A DNA stretch of 64,000 nt from Bacteroidota bacterium (GTDB lineage Bacteria > Bacteroidota > Bacteroidia > 2-12-FULL-35-15). Shown here in pieces: positions 50,886 through 61,500 of the stretch. The stretch's first letter is position 1. Every line of letters begins with the position of its first letter. The position numbers and the translations under genes were made by a program. The DNA lies in the NCBI GenBank assembly GCA_947469885.1, contig CANIQT010000006.1, positions 104,016 through 168,015 of the forward strand, in the 5' to 3' direction. A model generated the notes under the pieces. It saw nothing but the letters and a program-made list of their open reading frames with translations. It did not search any database and was not told the DNA's origin.

Positions 50886-50955
50886 AAGGAGGGGGTGACG
50901 GAGTGTGACTGTGTTTGTAAAACCTCCAAATTTGGAAAGGACCGAATTTGGAGGT
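50886..50955. repeat. Dispersed repeat copy A (AGGAGGGGGTGACGG type) with an inverted repeat
   Basis: AAGGAGGGGGTGACGGAG, then a short variable part, TGTGTTTGTAAA and CTCCAAATT match 52595-52646 in the same orientation with some differences. Within it, ACCTCCAAATT (50922-50932) and AATTTGGAGGT (50945-50955) form a perfect 11-bp inverted repeat. The whole gap 50810-51149 shows no gene; it has a GGGGGGGTG run at about 51085 and a long A/T run before the next gene. Confidence 0.65.
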
Positions 50956-51149
50956 GTGAAAATTGATTTCAAAAGTAATATAAAAATTGAGTTGATGGAG
51001 ATAGTTGCAACAATGGTATTTATTTTTTTACCTCATAGGCACATAGAAAGATAGGGAATAGATAGTTTGGGACTGGAGGGACAGGGGGGGGTGAAAAAGA
51101 ATTTTTTTTAATTTTAAATCAGACAACAAAGCCAATAAAAATAATTTAT

Positions 51150-51401
51150 ATGCCAGCAAAAAAAGATATTTTTAGATACAATGTAAATTTTGATAGACTG
51201 ACTGAACTGATGAAAGATAAGAAAATGATGGAAGTACTTGATTTGATTGAGAAATCGGGTGCTACAAAAAAGAAATTGGAAGAATATGAGAAGAAAAAAA
51301 AATGTCACGAGATGATTGAAAAAGGAGATTCGTTGAGATTTATAGAGCGACAAACGGATATGAATTATGAAACGCTAAGAAGAAGAAAAATGCAGTATTA
51401 A
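51150..51401 (+). CDS. Small HTH-like protein, 83 aa
   Basis: A Lys-rich protein with two helices (FDRLTELMKDKKMMEVLDLIEK) and a C-terminal homeodomain-like HTH: CHEMIEKGDSLRFIERQTDM, then NYETLRRRKMQY, as in the C-terminal parts of resolvases or transposase-associated proteins. It lies 143 bp before the 317-residue gene and both lie between two copies of a dispersed repeat. It may regulate its neighbour. No closer family recognised. Confidence 0.6.
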   Translation: MPAKKDIFRYNVNFDRLTELMKDKKMMEVLDLIEKSGATKKKLEEYEKKKKCHEMIEKGDSLRFIERQTDMNYETLRRRKMQY

Positions 51402-51544
51402 TGGAAAAATATAGGAGGGAAAGTAAAAAAGATACACAAATGAAATCTATTTGTGTATAAAAATGAAAAGGGAGGATTTTAACAAAATGATGATGGTTAG
51501 TTTTGAAACAGAAAATAAATAATTAACAACTAAAAAAATAGACT

Positions 51545-52498
51545 ATGGCAAAAAATGATGATGGATTGAATTTGAATTGTACTACTCATTATAATAAATG
51601 GGATAAGTATTTGGTTTTGTTTGCAAATAATAATGCAGCAGTGATATTGCGAACGGTTTTTAAAAATGAGGCTGTTGGGTTTGTGAATTACATGGTTGTG
51701 GATGTGCAGGGAGTGGCAGACCGGGCAAATGCAGACCTTGGAGGAATAACTGATGGTAAAGATTTGGCAAAAGAATTGGCCTCAATGAGTGTAGGTGATA
51801 TAACATCGAACGGTTTGTCGTTTGCAAAGTCGGTTGGAAATAGTACGTTGATAACGTTGATGAGAAATTCGAGTAAGGCAAAATTGCTAAAAGAGAAGGA
51901 TGAAAATTTTGTATCGAAGTGTAATAATGTAAACACTGCCCTTACAGCAGCTATTGCCAATTATCCAAGTGCAATTGATTTTTTTACAGCTGCTCAACTG
52001 ACTACTGCGATGGGGTTGGTTGGAAATTTTGATGTTTTGCAAGGAAGATGGGCTGTAGCGAAATCGGATAAGGATGGAGCAAAAATTGCGTTTGAAGTAA
52101 CCTGGATTCCGTTTATGGAAGCATCGCTGAAATTTATGGAGGACTTGCTTCCGGGAGCAATAAGAACAGGGTTTCCGGCATTTGCAGATTCGTTTATTAT
52201 CTTGAAAAAACTGGACAGAGCAGGAGCGAGGGACCAAGGCTTGTTTCCAACGATTGTGGATGCCGGAACGGGGGATTTATTGATAGTGGAGGCAAAAATG
52301 GAAACGTTGAATTATACGGGAGCAGTGAATCAAAAAAGTGGAAAAACAAGTGCATCGGGTGTGTTTAAATTAATGAAGTTGAAAATTGGACTTTGGCAAA
52401 TAAAGTTTTCGGCACCTGGTTATGAAGACCAAGTGATTGTTTATAAGATTGACAAGAAGACGGTGTTGAGACCTGTGATAAGGATGGTGAGGATATGA
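51545..52498 (+). CDS. Hypothetical protein with a carboxypeptidase-regulatory-like C-terminal domain, 317 aa
   Basis: There is no signal peptide. Residues 1-215 are mostly helical (TALTAAIANYPSAIDFFTAAQLTTAMGL and similar). The C-terminal 90 residues (DLLIVEAKMETLNYTGAVNQKSGKTSASGVFKLMKLKIG, then WQIKFSAPGYEDQ) have the beta-sandwich pattern of carboxypeptidase regulatory-like or CNA-B-like domains. Together with the 234-residue gene at 20594 it belongs to a class of Ala/Asn-rich non-enzymatic proteins. It has its own terminator. Function unknown. Confidence 0.68.
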   Translation: MAKNDDGLNLNCTTHYNKWDKYLVLFANNNAAVILRTVFKNEAVGFVNYMVVDVQGVADRANADLGGITDGKDLAKELASMSVGDITSNGLSFAKSVGNSTLITLMRNSSKAKLLKEKDENFVSKCNNVNTALTAAIANYPSAIDFFTAAQLTTAMGLVGNFDVLQGRWAVAKSDKDGAKIAFEVTWIPFMEASLKFMEDLLPGAIRTGFPAFADSFIILKKLDRAGARDQGLFPTIVDAGTGDLLIVEAKMETLNYTGAVNQKSGKTSASGVFKLMKLKIGLWQIKFSAPGYEDQVIVYKIDKKTVLRPVIRMVRI

Positions 52499-52535
52499 TA
52501 GGGTTCGGATAACGAATAAAAACGAATTTACCAAT

Positions 52536-52568
52536 AAAGGGTCTCGAAGAAATTCGGGACTTTTTTTT
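52536..52568 (+). terminator. Rho-independent terminator after the 317-aa gene
   Basis: GTCTCGAA (52541-52548) pairs with TTCGGGAC (52553-52560) around a GAAA loop, with one G-U pair. The upstream AAAGG can extend the stem, and eight T residues follow at 52561-52568. Confidence 0.85.
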
Positions 52569-52579
52569 GCCCCCCCCTG

Positions 52580-52646
52580 CCCCCTCCTTGAAGGAAGGAG
52601 GGGGTGACGGAGGTGACGGTGTTTGTGAACTCTCCAAATTCGAAGG
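52580..52646. repeat. Dispersed repeat copy B and a GC-rich inverted repeat
   Basis: CCCCCTCCTT (52580-52589) is an inverted copy of AAGGAGGGGG (52595-52604), a GC-rich hairpin in AT-rich DNA. From 52595 the sequence follows copy A at 50886: AAGGAGGGGGTGACGGAG, GTGTTTGTGAA and CTCCAAATT. The two copies lie on either side of the HTH and 317-residue genes. Confidence 0.65.
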
Positions 52647-52666
52647 GATTAATTTTATTCTCACAA

Positions 52667-53041
52667 CTATTGATGTATAGGGCTTATATGGCTCGTTCCT
52701 CCTGCAGCTGCCCATCTTACAATAATATCAATATCAGCAGCAGATAAACTTCCACCCTGCGGCATGCGATGATTGGTAGGAGTTACAGGGTCGGCAACAG
52801 ACGCTTTTATGGCAGCTGCATGATATACAATATCCGTATCGTTTTCCAGTATCACCGGCAAACCCGTGTTAAATCCCATAGAAGGCGCATGACAGGTAAC
52901 AGTGCAAGAAGTAGTAACAATAGTTTTTACTTTCGGAAATAATTTCTCAGAAACTGCAGGAACATTAACAGGCGCACTTTCTTTGGTGCACGAACAAATA
53001 AAAAAGAAAAGCAAAGTGGAGAAGAGGATGATTTTTTTCAT
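52667..53041 (-). CDS. Cytochrome-c-like lipoprotein, 124 aa
   Basis: Start chosen at 53041 (MKKIILFSTLLFFFICSC), because the twelve earlier codons are not signal-like. The lipidated Cys is at about residue 18. A heme-binding type motif, SCTVTCHAP (CxxxCH), is followed by a possible axial Met ligand in HRMPQGGSLSAADIDIIVRWAAAG, as in the class I cytochrome c. The extra residue within CxxxCH differs from the usual CxxCH but is seen in Bacteroidota relatives. An electron-transfer lipoprotein of the cell envelope is likely. Confidence 0.75.
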   Translation of the reverse strand: MKKIILFSTLLFFFICSCTKESAPVNVPAVSEKLFPKVKTIVTTSCTVTCHAPSMGFNTGLPVILENDTDIVYHAAAIKASVADPVTPTNHRMPQGGSLSAADIDIIVRWAAAGGTSHISPIHQ

Positions 53042-53218
53042 GGCAATATTTTTAAATCTCATCACAAAATTAAACAATAAGAATTAAAAAAAGGAAAATT
53101 AGTATGAACGGTAAATGATGAAGGTGTAGGGAAGATAAGCCACAGGTTCACAGATTTCAAAAGTATTTATTCTTTGAAGCAACTAATCAACAATTGACTA
53201 ATGACCAATGACCAATGA

Positions 53219-56200
53219 CTAACAACTAACAACTAACTCCTCTTCAATATACACCAACAATCGTTCAGTCACCGTATATCCCATTTGCACAAGCAAATCA
53301 GCATATCCGATAATCTGTTCTTTGTGTTTCGGTTTTTCTTCCCCTGTTTTATAATCAATAACAATTGCGGTTTTGTCTTTGAGTATTACTCTGTCCGGGC
53401 GGAAGAGTTCACCTGTTAATGTAATTATTTCCGCTTCATTTTTTATTGTTAATCCTTTTGCAAAATGGACTTTGAGTTGAGGATGATTTATTATTTTAGC
53501 AAGTGTTATCTGTAAATTTATTTTTTCTTCATTAGTAATCAGTCCCTCTGCACACATAGCTTTTAAAGCAGGTTCAATATCTTCATCCGTTTTTATTTTT
53601 GCCAAAGCAGTATGCACCACCACCCCATAATCTTTTTTTGTTTCAGTAGCTTGTGTATTCCAAATGCTTGGAGCAGCAGCCCTCATCTTAATATTATCTC
53701 TCCATTGATTGGAGTTGAACGTTTCAAGTGTATAATTGGTTGTTGGTTGTTTGTTGTTCGTTGATTGTTGATTTCTGGTTGCTGAGCCTGTCGAATTTTC
53801 GGTTGCTGAGCTTGTCGAAGCACCATACGTATAAACAGTTTTGTTTTGTTGCCATTCTCCTTTTTGCTGATAATAAAATGCAAGCATATCGCTTACTGTT
53901 CCAAGGTTTTCGGGCTTGGACGATGGTTTGCCGGTGAGGACATACATTCGTTCTTCGGCTCGGGTGAAGCCTACATATAATACATTGAGACTATCGAGGA
54001 GGGATTTGTTTTTTTCTTCATCGTATAAATCTTTATAGATAGTTTCTTCTAATGATGAAGTGACAGGAACCAATGCCGACGGCAGGTTGGGCAGTTTAGC
54101 ATTATCCAAATCAATCCACAAATTATCTTTTCCGTTGGTTACTTTTCCGTTAGAGAAAGGAAGAATAACTACGGGAAACTCCAGCCCCTTTGCTTTGTGA
54201 GTAGTCATAATACTTACCGCATCCATTCCCTGCGGAATAATCAAAGATGATTTCAACCGTTTTTCTTCCCAGTATTCTATAAAATCGTTCAGGTTATTAT
54301 TTTTCTTAATCGAGTAATTCAATCCTTCATCTAAAAAGAATTGGATATAAGCGTTCGGTTTTGCATTCAGTTTAAAAATCCGAATCAACTCTTCGCATAG
54401 CTCGTACAGTGCCATTTTGCTGAGATGTGTAACACTGAAATCGATGTTAGCAGATTTGATAATGGAAAGCAAATTCGTTTTGTTTTTTAATAAAAGTACT
54501 TCATCAATAGAGTGGGAGGGGAGGTAATTTGCAGCCACCAGGAATTCTATTATTTCGGTATGTACTATATTGTCATGCGTATTGGTAAGGTATTTCAACA
54601 GGGAATAAATAAAATTAATTTCTTTGGAATTACTTAATAGCAATGATTCGGACGAAATAACTTCAATTCCATTTTCGGTAAGGTAGTTGGCAATGTCGCT
54701 ACCATCTGAGTTTTTGCGAACAAGAATAGCAATGTCTTTTAGTTTGTAATCATCATTTCTTAATTGGTTAATTATTTCCAAAGTACGAATTCTGTTCTGC
54801 TCACGGAAATCTTCTTGCATTTCCTGTATAAAATCAACTTGTACAAAACCACCTGTGTTATCAGCATTAAAGCCTTGTTCCAAATCAGCATAAATACTTT
54901 TATACTTTTCGTTCAATTCATTTCCCAGCGTTCGGAACAATGAATTATTAAACTCAATGACTTCACGTTTACTCCGGTAATTGTTTTTTAATACCTGCGG
55001 ATTATGATTTCGTTTCAATGATGCCTGTCGCTCCAGCACAAGTTCATTATCATTGTGTTTAAATACTTCGGGCAATATAGCAAACTGTTCTACTTCGCCC
55101 CCTCTCCATCTGTAAATGGCTTGTTTACCATCACCCACCAGCATTGTAAAATGTCCGGTGGCAAGTGAATTGTCAATCAACGGCAAAAGATTTTGAAACT
55201 GCAACACAGAAGTGTCCTGGAATTCATCCACCAAATAATTATTGTACTTCTCTCCCAACCGTTCATAAATAAAAGGAATGGGTTCGTTCATCACAATCTT
55301 TGCAATCATTTTATTGAACTCCGAAATATGAACAATATTGTTTTCCGCTTTGTATTCATTCATCAGTTTTTCTATTTCATTCAATACAGCTAACGAATAC
55401 ATATTTTTATTAATCAGCGTAAATAAAATAAATTCGCTTTTGTTTGTTTCAATAAAGTCGGTTGCTTTTGTAAACAAATTCAAAAGATTATTTTTAATAG
55501 AATCAATTGCTCCCTTGTCGGCAGCAGAGGCTTTTCCTGCATACCATTTATCTTCGTCAATGTTTTTCTGAACGCTAGCAGTTGGGGTAAGTTTATCAAA
55601 TCGTGATTCAGCCAAATAAGTAAAATACTTTCCTATTCCGTTTTTTCCGCCTGCAAAGGCATCATGGTCAACACCTGCATTTCTTATTATTTCAAGGGCT
55701 TCGTCACCACATTTATTTATGTAAGATTCAAACTTTTTTATTTCAGAAGCAAGGGTATCTTTAATCTTAAAAAAATCATCTACACTCAATTCCCTTAGTT
55801 TTTCTATATATACGGAGCCTTCTTCTGTTAATAGATTTTTTGAAAATGCTTTTAAATCATTTTCAATGTGCCAACTTTTCTCATCATCGGTTTTACTTTC
55901 GGTGTATTCCACCAATGCCTTGGTAAGTTTTTCGTCATTGCCTATCTGCCCTATTAATAAATCAATTGCTTGTGTCAGCAATTTGTCATCGTCCATTTCA
56001 ATTTCAAAACTCATGGGAATTTTTAAATCGAATGCAAACGTGCGAACCACCTTTTGCACAAACTTATCAATCGTTCCGATAGCGAAGTCGGAATAGTTGT
56101 GAAGTATTGCAGTTAAAATATTTTGTGCCCTTTCGCGGATTATTTTATCATTTAATTGTTTTGCAGCGTTAAGTTTCTTGTGCTCTTTCAAAGCACCAAG

Positions 56201-56446
56201 CATTGTTTTAGTTCCTGAAGATATTGTGGAATAATCATCTTCCGAAAGTTCTTTCAGCGATTTAATAATTCGCTCTTTCATCTCGGCAGCTGCTTTATTG
56301 GTGAAGGTTACGGCAAGTATGTGCTTATAGGCCTGTGGTGGATTTGCGCCATCGTTCAGTGCTAGTGCCAGATATTCTTTCACCAGAGTAAATGTTTTTC
56401 CTGAGCCTGCCGATGATTTGTAGATGGTGAAATTTTTGTCTTGCAC
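53219..56446 (-). CDS. UvrD/RecB-type helicase with C-terminal nuclease domain (AddA-like), 1075 aa
   Basis: Double-strand-break processing enzyme. Helicase motifs are clear: Walker A SSAGSGKT (11-18), ILAVTFTNKAAAEMKERI, VDEFQDTS (motif II), VGDGKQAIYRWRGG, SIMTTHKAKGLEFPVVILP and LYVGFTRAEERMYV. The C-terminal PD-(D/E)xK nuclease has PDRVILKD and IVIDYKTGE (about 1030-1045). Between them lies a linker (about 875-920) rich in Ser, Thr, Asn and Gln whose DNA contains dispersed repeats, so this part is probably unstructured. No AddB or RecC partner gene is adjacent. Confidence 0.92.
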   Translation of the reverse strand: MQDKNFTIYKSSAGSGKTFTLVKEYLALALNDGANPPQAYKHILAVTFTNKAAAEMKERIIKSLKELSEDDYSTISSGTKTMLGALKEHKKLNAAKQLNDKIIRERAQNILTAILHNYSDFAIGTIDKFVQKVVRTFAFDLKIPMSFEIEMDDDKLLTQAIDLLIGQIGNDEKLTKALVEYTESKTDDEKSWHIENDLKAFSKNLLTEEGSVYIEKLRELSVDDFFKIKDTLASEIKKFESYINKCGDEALEIIRNAGVDHDAFAGGKNGIGKYFTYLAESRFDKLTPTASVQKNIDEDKWYAGKASAADKGAIDSIKNNLLNLFTKATDFIETNKSEFILFTLINKNMYSLAVLNEIEKLMNEYKAENNIVHISEFNKMIAKIVMNEPIPFIYERLGEKYNNYLVDEFQDTSVLQFQNLLPLIDNSLATGHFTMLVGDGKQAIYRWRGGEVEQFAILPEVFKHNDNELVLERQASLKRNHNPQVLKNNYRSKREVIEFNNSLFRTLGNELNEKYKSIYADLEQGFNADNTGGFVQVDFIQEMQEDFREQNRIRTLEIINQLRNDDYKLKDIAILVRKNSDGSDIANYLTENGIEVISSESLLLSNSKEINFIYSLLKYLTNTHDNIVHTEIIEFLVAANYLPSHSIDEVLLLKNKTNLLSIIKSANIDFSVTHLSKMALYELCEELIRIFKLNAKPNAYIQFFLDEGLNYSIKKNNNLNDFIEYWEEKRLKSSLIIPQGMDAVSIMTTHKAKGLEFPVVILPFSNGKVTNGKDNLWIDLDNAKLPNLPSALVPVTSSLEETIYKDLYDEEKNKSLLDSLNVLYVGFTRAEERMYVLTGKPSSKPENLGTVSDMLAFYYQQKGEWQQNKTVYTYGASTSSATENSTGSATRNQQSTNNKQPTTNYTLETFNSNQWRDNIKMRAAAPSIWNTQATETKKDYGVVVHTALAKIKTDEDIEPALKAMCAEGLITNEEKINLQITLAKIINHPQLKVHFAKGLTIKNEAEIITLTGELFRPDRVILKDKTAIVIDYKTGEEKPKHKEQIIGYADLLVQMGYTVTERLLVYIEEELVVSC
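53782..53820. repeat. Dispersed CTGAGCTTGTCGAAG repeat inside the helicase-nuclease gene
   Basis: CTGAGCCTGTCGAA (53782-53795) and CTGAGCTTGTCGAAG (53806-53820) lie 24 bp apart in the linker of the helicase gene, read in frame. The same 15 bp occurs in the leader at 20549-20563. It is a dispersed repeat common in Bacteroidota genomes, here tolerated inside a gene. Confidence 0.75.
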
Positions 56447-56555
56447 TGCTGTTTTCTTTTATAGTTTAAATAGTAGCATTAGTCTAAATGCGGTGATTTG
56501 AGTTGCAAATTACAGAATAAATATCTATCATTGTTGCATAATTTATTAACTATCT

Positions 56556-58247
56556 ATGAAAAAAATCTACACATTAATTGCTTCATTGCTTTTCGTTTCA
56601 ACTAGTTTTGTATCTGCTCAACAATCGGATAATATTCCGGGGAATATAATTGTAATGCTTCATTCTAATAGCGAAGCAGATGAATTCGTTTCTTCACTGC
56701 AAAGAGTAGGAGGAATAAAAACAAGTTTCAAAATGGAAAAAATGCTTTCCAAATCAATGCACATTATGTTGTTTGATTTCGATGCTGCAACAATGAATCA
56801 AGATAAAATGCTGAATGCGGTAAAAGCAAATCCACTTACTGTATTGGCACAATTTAATTATACAGCCAAAGAGCGCGTAAACCCTCCTAACGACCCTCAA
56901 TACAACAATGGCAATATGTGGGACATGAACAACACAGGACAAAATGGTGGTGTAGCAGATGCAGATATAGATGCACCCGAAGCATGGGATATTACCACAG
57001 GAGGCTTAACCGCACAAGGGGACACTATTGTGGTTGCGGTTGTGGATTGCGGGTTTGATTTGAATCAACAAGATTTGAATTTCTGGAAAAACCGCGGTGA
57101 AATTCCTGGTAACCTTCTTGATGATGATGGCAATGGATATGTTGATGATGTGAAAGGATGGAATGTAGCCACAAATAGTGATGCAATTACTTCCTGCCCG
57201 CACGGAACTCACGTTGCAGGAACAGTTGGAGCGAGGGGTAATAACGGAATAGGGGTGACGGGTGTTAATTGGAATGTTCGCATTATGCCTATTTTCTATG
57301 GTAATGCACAGGATGCTGATGTAGTAGTTGCTTATTCGTATGCAATGGATAATCGCAGATTGTATAATCAGACTAATGGTGCTAGAGGGGCATTTGTGGT
57401 TTCCACTAATTCCTCTTTTGGAATAGATTTTGGACATCCGATTGATCATCCGCTTTGGTGTGCCATGTACGATTCGCTTGGTTCTGTTGGTATTTTGAGT
57501 GCATGTGCTACAGCAAATACAAACAATAACATTGATATAGCAGATGATATTCCTACTGCTTGCGCAAGCGATTGGATGATAGCAGTGACCAATACTACAA
57601 GGACAGATGTGAAAACCCTGAATGCAGGTTATGGTGCTACTACTATAGATTTAGGTGCTCCAGGTACTAACATCACCTCCACTTATCCAAACAATATGTA
57701 TCAATCTATATCCGGTACATCAATGGCTACCCCACATGTGGCGGGAGCAGTTGCTTTAATGTATTCGGTGCAGTGTGCTCAGTTTATTGCTGATGCAAAA
57801 CAATTTCCTGCTTCTGTAGCATTGATTGTAAAAGATTCATTATTAAATGCAACTGACCCTAATGCCTCTTTAGCTGGAATGACGGTTACAGGAGGACGAT
57901 TGAATTTATTCAAGTCTGTAAAATCAATTCAGAATTATTGTTTGAGCCCTACCACTTCTGCTGGAGTGGATGTAAACGGATTGTCGAATACAGAGCTAGA
58001 GATACTGAATGTGTTTCCAAATCCCGCTGCCGATATGATTAATCTGGTTTATAACAGTTATCAAACGGTTGAAATTGTATTTACAGATGTGTTAGGTCAG
58101 GAAATAAAAAGAATAAAAGGAGATACATCAACAAAAGGAATTCAGCACAGTAGGATTGATGTTTCAGGTATTTCGAAAGGAATTTATTTTGTGACCATTG
58201 GCACAGCTACCAACAAATCGAACGTGGTGAAAGTAGTGGTGCAGTAG
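56556..58247 (+). CDS. Subtilisin-like serine protease (S8) with T9SS sorting domain, 563 aa
   Basis: Signal peptide (to about SAQQ, residue 23), an inhibitor-like propeptide (30-105) and an S8 domain with Asp164 (AVVDCGFD), His216 (CPHGTHVAG) and Ser389 (SGTSMATPHVAG). The oxyanion Asn position reads SACATANTNN. A T9SS type A domain begins at about 483 (ILNVFPNPAADMINLV) and ends GISKGIYFVTIG...KVVVQ. It would cleave proteins outside the cell. It is divergent from the helicase-nuclease gene; the second S8 protease lies at 16.5 kb. Confidence 0.95.
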   Translation: MKKIYTLIASLLFVSTSFVSAQQSDNIPGNIIVMLHSNSEADEFVSSLQRVGGIKTSFKMEKMLSKSMHIMLFDFDAATMNQDKMLNAVKANPLTVLAQFNYTAKERVNPPNDPQYNNGNMWDMNNTGQNGGVADADIDAPEAWDITTGGLTAQGDTIVVAVVDCGFDLNQQDLNFWKNRGEIPGNLLDDDGNGYVDDVKGWNVATNSDAITSCPHGTHVAGTVGARGNNGIGVTGVNWNVRIMPIFYGNAQDADVVVAYSYAMDNRRLYNQTNGARGAFVVSTNSSFGIDFGHPIDHPLWCAMYDSLGSVGILSACATANTNNNIDIADDIPTACASDWMIAVTNTTRTDVKTLNAGYGATTIDLGAPGTNITSTYPNNMYQSISGTSMATPHVAGAVALMYSVQCAQFIADAKQFPASVALIVKDSLLNATDPNASLAGMTVTGGRLNLFKSVKSIQNYCLSPTTSAGVDVNGLSNTELEILNVFPNPAADMINLVYNSYQTVEIVFTDVLGQEIKRIKGDTSTKGIQHSRIDVSGISKGIYFVTIGTATNKSNVVKVVVQ

Positions 58248-58306
58248 TTGTTAAAAAAACTTTATTATCTTTACACATTCATTAGTATAAAAACACTTTA
58301 CGAACC

Positions 58307-58570
58307 ATGCCAGCACACGAATATAAAAAACTTCCTAATAAAGAAAAGGAATGGACTTTTGAAAGTCTGAAAACAGAGTATGATAAACTAAATGCAGAGG
58401 TTAAGCACTTGCGTAAAGACAACGGTGATTACTATGCTGAAAACAAACAGAAGGACCTTGAGATAAAGAATTTGAAAACAGATAAGAAGGATATGAAGAA
58501 TATGTTTGTGAGTTTGGAAGAAGAAATTAAAATGCTGAAAAAGCAAATTGCACAGCTAATAAAGAAATAG
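58307..58570 (+). CDS. Small coiled-coil protein, 87 aa
   Basis: Almost the whole chain is one charged coiled coil (FESLKTEYDKLNAEVKHLRK, then KQKDLEIKNLKTDKKDM and SLEEEIKMLKKQIAQLIKK) with heptad Leu positions. No signal peptide. It follows the S8 protease by 59 bp and converges with a giant secreted protein gene. Function unknown; such chains often scaffold or oligomerise. Confidence 0.7.
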   Translation: MPAHEYKKLPNKEKEWTFESLKTEYDKLNAEVKHLRKDNGDYYAENKQKDLEIKNLKTDKKDMKNMFVSLEEEIKMLKKQIAQLIKK

Positions 58571-58596
58571 AGAATTATTATTTTAAAAATTAATCT

Positions 58597-61500
58597 CTAT
58601 TTCGAGTAGCTCTCTCCCAGTTTTTTCACCACCGCTCCGTTGGAATAATAAATCAATCTCAATCCATCGTAATCCAAAGGCACATCTTGCCCAAGCATAT
58701 TGGTTACTTTAATAATTGTTCCGGCAGGTCCGTTCGAATTATCGAGAGAAACAACATTGAACATAAAAGCCATTCCATTATAATCAACCTGTGTGAGACG
58801 ATAATAATTAACGGTGTTTGGTGGGCTATTATCAATAAATTCATAATTATGTTCTATAACAGAAGTACCTGCCCCCTGCAAAGTGCCAATAGATTCCCAG
58901 TTAACGGCATCTAAACTCCTTTTTACAATAAAATAGTCGTTGTTAGTTTCGGTTGCAGTAGCCCATTTAATTAAATTGGTTCCATCTTTTTTCGTTTCGC
59001 CAGTAAACCAAAGTAGTTCGATAGGCAATGGAGCTACGCAGGATACAGAAGCTGTGCCCCCAAATACTAATGGAATATTGGCAGTAATACCACTCCAGTT
59101 ATTAAAACATACTACATACTGCTGGCCGGCAGTTACAGGCAAAGCAGGTTGAGAGTAATTTCCAGCATTACCTCCAACTGGTACAGCAGAAACTATACCT
59201 GTTCCACCAGTTGTGGTTGCATTATAGTTACACCTTGAAGGAGCAATAGTTCCACCCGGAAGTGCAGCACAATTTCCATTATAAGGATACATTATCCAAT
59301 CTAAAAAACTACTTTGCATACCTATCCCAAGCGTAAATTCAAGACTTCCAGAGCCTGAAATATTTACTAACCACCAGGTACTGTTTTGCTCTAGTTGTCC
59401 CATGCATCCAAATGGATTCCCAGTACTTCCATAAGTAGGCAAATCCTGAACGCTGCCTATACCATTAGGTGTAACGTGAAAAGTAAAGTTAGAACAGATA
59501 CTATAAGCGGTGGAACAGTCGGCTGCAACTACTGCGGGAGAAGTAATACAAATGGTAAAGGTATAAGTAGAGGGTGAACCCGTAAAATCATAAATACGAA
59601 CAAAGTATTGAGTAAATGTAGTTAAACCTGCCAGATTAGCTACTTCGCCCTGATTTACTCCGTTTGCATTAGTGCAATTTATGGAGGTACCTCCGCATGA
59701 ACCTTGAAAAACCTGAATAACAGGGTTAAATCCTGCTGAACCAGTAACAGTTACTACAGCCGAAGTGGTACTTGCCCAAAACGAATACCACACATCGTCA
59801 GACGGTGTTCCTGTACAAGCAGCATACCCATCAGCGGTTGCACCTCCAACAGTTCCTGCTGTTGTAACGCAGGTAAATCCTGGTGTAAGTGGAGTAGCAG
59901 AAGCACATGGGTCGTTGGCAGGTGGTGGTGTTGGAATGGTAACGCAAATAGTAAAAGTTGTATTTGATGGGTAACCGGCCCCCGCATCATAAACCCGTAT
60001 CCAATATTGAGTACTCACGGTGAGCTGAACTCCTGCTGTAAGTGTAACCGACTCGGTGCCCCCAGCTCCTGTGGCATTAAGACAGGAAACGGATGTGCCA
60101 CCGCAAGAACCTGAAAATACCTGTACAACAGGGTCAAATGTACCGTTTCCAACTCCGGTAATCAAATATGGTTGATTGGCAGTTGCTGTCGTGGTGAACG
60201 TGTACCAAACATCATCATTGGCATTTCCGCTACAACCGGCAAGGGTTTGAGATGCTCCATTAACAGTTCCTGTTCGCATATTAGCGTTATTAACACAATT
60301 GGTAGTTAAAGGTGTGAGTGCAGTCACCCCTCCGCAGTTGTCATTACCTGGAGGAATAGGAGGAATAGTAACACATATTGTAAATGTAGTGTTAGATGGA
60401 TATCCTGTTCCAGCGTCATATACTCTTACATGATAAGTAGTACTAACAGCCAGTTGAACCCCTGCTGTAAGGGTAAGTGATTCTGTTCCTCCTGCCCCTG
60501 TAGCATTTGTACAAGTTGCCGCAACGGCAGTTCCGGGGCAGGCACCTGAATACACTTGAAATACAGGGTCGAAGGTACCATTGCCGGTAACTGATATTAA
60601 ATAAGGTTGTGAAACAGTGGCAGTGGTAGTAAATGTAAACCATACATCATCATCAGCATTTCCTGAACATCCGATTAATGATTGTGTTCCATTATTAGTA
60701 GTTCCTGCAAGTTGGTTTGCATTTGCAACACAATTAAGAGTTATAGGAGTTAAGTTGAAAGCCCCTGTGCAATCATCATTTAAAGGAGGAGGATTAATAA
60801 TACAAATAGTAAAAGTAGGACTAGTAACATCGTAAGCAAAATTGTAATCAAACACTCTTACATAATAAATTGTACCTAAAGTTGTAGGAACAGAGCTGGA
60901 AATTGTTGTCCCTTGATTGAGTCCAGTGGCGTTACAAAATACAGAAGTAAGTGCTCCGCAAGTTCCGGTAAACACTTCAAAAGCAGGGTCGAAATTGGCA
61001 GAAGCTGTTATACTAATAGTATTGGATGGACCTGAACCAGTAAAGGTGTACCACACATCGTCATCGGGTGTACCACCTCCACATAAACCACCTATTGGCA
61101 CTCCTGAATCGGAACTCACATTAACACTACCTGCAGTTGGACTACAAGTAGCAGTTGAGGTAAGGTTTGTTGCATTAGCACAATCATCATTTACCGGAGG
61201 AGTTTGAATGCAGATACTAAAGTCGGTAAAAGGATAGATGTAGTCGTTAACATCATACACTCTTATCCAATATTGTGCAGGAAATGCTAATCCTGTAAGT
61301 GTGGTGGTAGCTATTCCTCCTGAACCAAACCCAAGCGTACAATTAATGGAGGTTCCCCCACCTGCACATGGATTAGAAGAATATACTTCAAATACCACAT
61401 TTAGCCCTCCGGAAGGTGTAACGGTGATTACATGCGTAGATGAAGTAGAATTAAATGTATACCAAACATCATCATTATTAGAATTAATGGTTCCTACACA

